Shown here: piece by piece, positions 61,362-64,000 of the stretch
Layout of the letters: the number at the start of each line of letters is the position of its first letter
Position numbering within the stretch: the first letter of the stretch is position 1
NCBI GenBank assembly: GCA_964573995.1
Contig: CAZNLH010000001.1
Coordinates: forward strand, 62,001 to 126,000
Direction of reading: 5' to 3'
Length of the DNA: 64,000 nt
Source: CAZNLH01 sp964573995
GTDB taxonomy: Bacteria > Gemmatimonadota > CAZMKB01 > CAZNLH01
Position numbers and translations under genes: made by a program
The notes under the pieces: generated by a model
The model's input: only the letters and a program-made list of their open reading frames with translations
What the model was told of the DNA's origin: nothing
Database searches by the model: none

Positions 61362-63283
61362 GCGGGCCTCTCCCCGTTTTCGTTTGTCTCTACCCTCCCG
61401 CCGAAGATCCACAGGAATGCCGCCAACACTATGCATCCTATGAGCAACGACCAGTAAGGACTAAGTCCGTAACCGCTCGGCAGATCTCCCACCAGGAGCC
61501 CCACTATCGCAACCAGGACGGCGTAAGGAAGTTGAGTCCTTACATGGTCTACATGGTCCGCCGAGGATGCCATGGAGGACATGATGGTCGTATCGGAGAT
61601 CGGCGAACAGTGATCTCCAAAGATTGACCCTGCCAGGACCCCCGAGAGCGTACTGACCATGTTCATCTGGACCTCGGCCGCGGGAAAGGAGGCAGACAGG
61701 CAAAGGTTGTGGGAGAGGGGGGCCACGATGGGAATCACGATGGCCATCGTCGCCCAGGAAGTGCCGGTTGAAAAACTTATCAGGGCCGAGATAATGAACG
61801 TGAGGGCCGGCAGGAGCCTCGGCGAGAAGATCCCCCGCGAGATGAATACGACGTAATTGGCCGTGCTCAGTTTATCACACACGTTTCCAATCGACCACGC
61901 GAGGACCAGCACAATCATTGCAAGGAGCATGGAGCGAATTCCACTAACCCATGCATCGAACATCCGCGATATCGACATGATGCGCTGAGTGTAGGTGAGC
62001 CCCATCGCGGATAGTACGCCGAAGGTAGAAGCCCACAAGAGCACATTGAAGGTGTTGGCCTGCGTTATCACCTCTCTCAGTGGTAGGCTGGCGGGATCCC
62101 GCCCCATGGAAAGCAGGACGTGCCTGCCATCGATCCAGAGACCGAAGATGGTCCCGAGGATAACAACGAGAATGGGAACAACGGCATTGATCCACCTGAG
62201 CGGCAATCCCTCTTGTGATGGAGGCCCGTCCGTTTCGAAGTTTGATAGCGGAACCGCTCCGTCGCGCAGCAACTTTCCGGACACTCTGCTACGTCTCTCC
62301 GCCTTGAGCATCGGGCCGAAATCTCTGCCGGTAATTGCCACGAGCAAGACAAAGAATATGGAAAGGAGGGGATAGAAGCGGTGAGGAATCGTCTGGAGAA
62401 ATAAGAGGTAAGGGTCGATGCCGGTCTTGAGGGGCTCAATGGCGTCACTGATAAGTCCCACCTCGAATCCGATCCATGTCGAGATGATGGCCACGCTCGA
62501 TACCGGCGCCGCCGTCGCATCTACGATGTACGAGAGTTTCTCTCGAGAGATCTTCAGCCTGTCTGTTATGGGTCTCATCGTATTCCCAACGATGAGGGTG
62601 TTTGCATAGTCATCGAAAAAGATGAAGACCCCCATGGCCCAGGTGGCCACCTGTCCCCTCAAGACACTTGTAGATATCGTCTTTAACTTCTCTATGATAC
62701 CGGCCGTCCCGCCGTTTCTCGTGATCAGGCCGATCATCCCGCCGAGCATGAGACTGAAGAGGATAATCTCGACGTGAGACCGCTCTGTCAATACACCAAC
62801 GACGATGGTGTCGAGTGAGCGGAGGAAGCCGGTGAGGGGGTTGAGGCCGTAAAGAAAAGATGCCCCGAGCCAGATACCGAGAAAGAGCGAAAAGACAACC
62901 TCTCGAAAGGCAATTGCCAGTACTATTGCGATAATCGGCGGCAGGAGAGAGATCCATCCAGGCAGGACATCCCGTTCGACTTGAACCTCTTCCTCTCCTA
63001 CTTGAAGGGAAAAGAAGGCCCCACCTTGCCAGGAGAGATGAAGGTCTTTTAGAGTAACCCCGCCGCCGGATGTAATGATTCCCTTGTAGTCCATCCCCGT
63101 GGAAGGGCCGCCCGCCCCTGTTGTGAGTGGGCGAGGGCCCACGTGCAGGGAATATGGCACTGAATCCGTTGGGGTACTTCCTGCAGGGATGATCTTTACA
63201 TCGAAGGGTACCTTGGAGAGTATAACGTGCGGCAACTTCAGGGGTGGGCCCTCGGCTGCCGCAAGCACGGCAGGAAGGAGCAA
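61358..63283 (-). CDS. NhaC-family Na+/H+ antiporter with N-terminal periplasmic extension
   Basis: About 641 residues as an open frame. The transporter part has about twelve helices with SLMLGGMIGLITRNGGTAG, FIFFDDYANTLIVGNTMRPITD, SFSTGTSWATMAIVIPI and AGSIFGDHCSPISDTTIMSS, all NhaC-type. The first about 105 residues are unusual: a hydrophobic leader (LLPAVLAAAEG) and a beta-rich stretch that looks periplasmic. The start is uncertain. TTG 63283 has no ribosome-binding site, while the open frame continues upstream through more hydrophobic leader towards AAAGGAG (63344-63350, reverse strand) without an ATG or GTG. It follows the ppdK gene on the same strand. Confidence 0.87.
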   Translation of the reverse strand: MLLPAVLAAAEGPPLKLPHVILSKVPFDVKIIPAGSTPTDSVPYSLHVGPRPLTTGAGGPSTGMDYKGIITSGGGVTLKDLHLSWQGGAFFSLQVGEEEVQVERDVLPGWISLLPPIIAIVLAIAFREVVFSLFLGIWLGASFLYGLNPLTGFLRSLDTIVVGVLTERSHVEIILFSLMLGGMIGLITRNGGTAGIIEKLKTISTSVLRGQVATWAMGVFIFFDDYANTLIVGNTMRPITDRLKISREKLSYIVDATAAPVSSVAIISTWIGFEVGLISDAIEPLKTGIDPYLLFLQTIPHRFYPLLSIFFVLLVAITGRDFGPMLKAERRSRVSGKLLRDGAVPLSNFETDGPPSQEGLPLRWINAVVPILVVILGTIFGLWIDGRHVLLSMGRDPASLPLREVITQANTFNVLLWASTFGVLSAMGLTYTQRIMSISRMFDAWVSGIRSMLLAMIVLVLAWSIGNVCDKLSTANYVVFISRGIFSPRLLPALTFIISALISFSTGTSWATMAIVIPIVAPLSHNLCLSASFPAAEVQMNMVSTLSGVLAGSIFGDHCSPISDTTIMSSMASSADHVDHVRTQLPYAVLVAIVGLLVGDLPSGYGLSPYWSLLIGCIVLAAFLWIFGGRVETNENGERPA

Positions 63284-63339
63284 GAGGAGGAGTATTGCCC
63301 TGGTCGAGATCCCTTTATGTATCCGATGGGTCAGAGGTC

Positions 63340-64000
63340 TTACTCTCCTTTGTTAGACAGCAAGGCGGCGTGGGCGGCGGCCAGCCGGGCGACAGGGACA
63401 CGGTACGGGGAACAACTTACGTAGTCCAGTCCAACGTCATGGCAGAATGCCACCGAACTCGGCTCGCCGCCATGTTCGCCGCATATCCCTATCTTCAGGT
63501 TCTCCTTCGTCTGTCTCCCCTTGACGACCCCGATGCGAACCAGTTCACCCACGCCATCACGGTCGAGTACCTGGAACGGGTCGGCCTGCAATACCCCGTG
63601 TTCGACATAGGAAGGAAGGAATCGACCTGAATCATCCCTCGATAACCCGAAGGTGGTCTGCGTCAGGTCGTTGGTACCGAAGGAAAAAAAGTCGGCGACT
63701 GTTGCTATTCGATCGGCCGTCAGGCAGGCCCGGGGGACCTCTATCATCGTGCCCACCAGGTAGGAGAGAGCCATTCCGGAATTCTCAATTATCTCCTTGG
63801 CCGTTCGGTCTATGATCGCCCGTTGATTCCGCAGTTCTTCGACATCGCTTACGAGTGGGATCATAATCTCCGGTAGGACTTCAAACCCATCCCTCTTGAC
63901 GTTCACCGCCGCTTCGATGATCGCCCTTGCCTGCATCTCTGTAATCTCCGGGTAGAGAATCCCAAGACGGCATCCCCGGTGTCCCAGCATCGGGTTGGCC
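63340..64000 (-). CDS. ppdK: Pyruvate phosphate dikinase, C-terminal part (cut by window edge)
   Basis: The visible about 220 residues are the C-terminal PEP/pyruvate-binding domain. They have [14 protein letters not shown] at the window edge, [47 protein letters not shown] and the catalytic cysteine in GICGEHGG, ending [14 protein letters not shown]. It interconverts pyruvate, ATP and phosphate with phosphoenolpyruvate, AMP and diphosphate. The gene continues beyond base 64000. The antiporter gene follows closely on the same strand, so they may be co-transcribed. Confidence 0.95.
   Translation of the reverse strand, partial: ANPMLGHRGCRLGILYPEITEMQARAIIEAAVNVKRDGFEVLPEIMIPLVSDVEELRNQRAIIDRTAKEIIENSGMALSYLVGTMIEVPRACLTADRIATVADFFSFGTNDLTQTTFGLSRDDSGRFLPSYVEHGVLQADPFQVLDRDGVGELVRIGVVKGRQTKENLKIGICGEHGGEPSSVAFCHDVGLDYVSCSPYRVPVARLAAAHAALLSNKGE

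Noticed and set aside
3..64000. Exosortase/PEP-CTERM system linked to the polysaccharide genes
   Set aside because: One GT4 resembles those of such loci, but no exosortase and no PEP-CTERM tails are present; the secreted proteins end in FlgD-like sorting domains instead.

Overview
The window looks like a chromosomal contig from an uncultured Gram-negative bacterium, probably of the FCB group (Krumholzibacteriota, Eisenbacteria, Latescibacterota or Zixibacteria-like). That placement is inference. It rests on four secreted proteins ending in a YPNPF-type FlgD-like/T9SS type A sorting domain, a PorV/UPF0164-like outer-membrane barrel, PKD/Fn3/CARDB-rich surface proteins, and a complete capsule/exopolysaccharide locus. 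No rRNA, tRNA, CRISPR array or intact insertion sequence was seen. A 100-base N run (45466-45565) is a scaffold gap.

Layout. (1) 1-3144: end of an unknown gene, an AMMECR1 protein, an NtrC-type sigma-54 activator, then a STAS protein behind a sigma-54 promoter. (2) 3280-33538: a colinear polysaccharide operon with export protein, Wzc-like tyrosine kinase, UDP-sugar enzymes (UDP-glucuronate epimerase, UDP-glucose dehydrogenase, UDP-xylose synthase), initiating phosphotransferase, nine GT2/GT4 glycosyltransferases, two flippases, an O-antigen ligase/polymerase-like protein, two GT-C-like membrane proteins, a sulfatase-like enzyme, an acyltransferase and a radical SAM/SPASM protein. (3) 33539-45105: secreted proteins, each usually behind its own sigma-54 promoter, plus one divergent GT4. 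Two neighbouring genes share a 2,036-bp repeat encoding the same C-terminal stalk and sorting domain under different N-terminal domains. (4) 45106-59076: apparent operon of a 2,483-residue PKD/Ig protein, a PorV-like barrel fused to TPRs, a very large RsbW-RsbU-HTH-STAS fusion, GmhA and a UbiA-type prenyltransferase. (5) 59077-61337: a possible structured RNA, a DUF362 protein and a second STAS protein with sigma-54 and sigma-70-like promoters. (6) 61358-64000, minus strand: an NhaC-type antiporter and the 3' end of pyruvate phosphate dikinase.

The most notable pattern is regulatory. Two STAS proteins with the same architecture bracket the polysaccharide/surface-protein region. Each ends in a 63-residue domain resembling the second DNA-binding unit of IS3/IS481 transposases, and the same kind of domain sits inside the giant fusion kinase/phosphatase. 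Six sites of the form GGCA(T/C)-N5-TTGC lie upstream of both STAS genes and four secreted-protein genes or operons. I infer a surface-building regulon that couples sigma-54 transcription to a partner-switching system whose members may bind DNA directly. Gene boundaries were checked by eye; family names come from motif recognition, not database searches.
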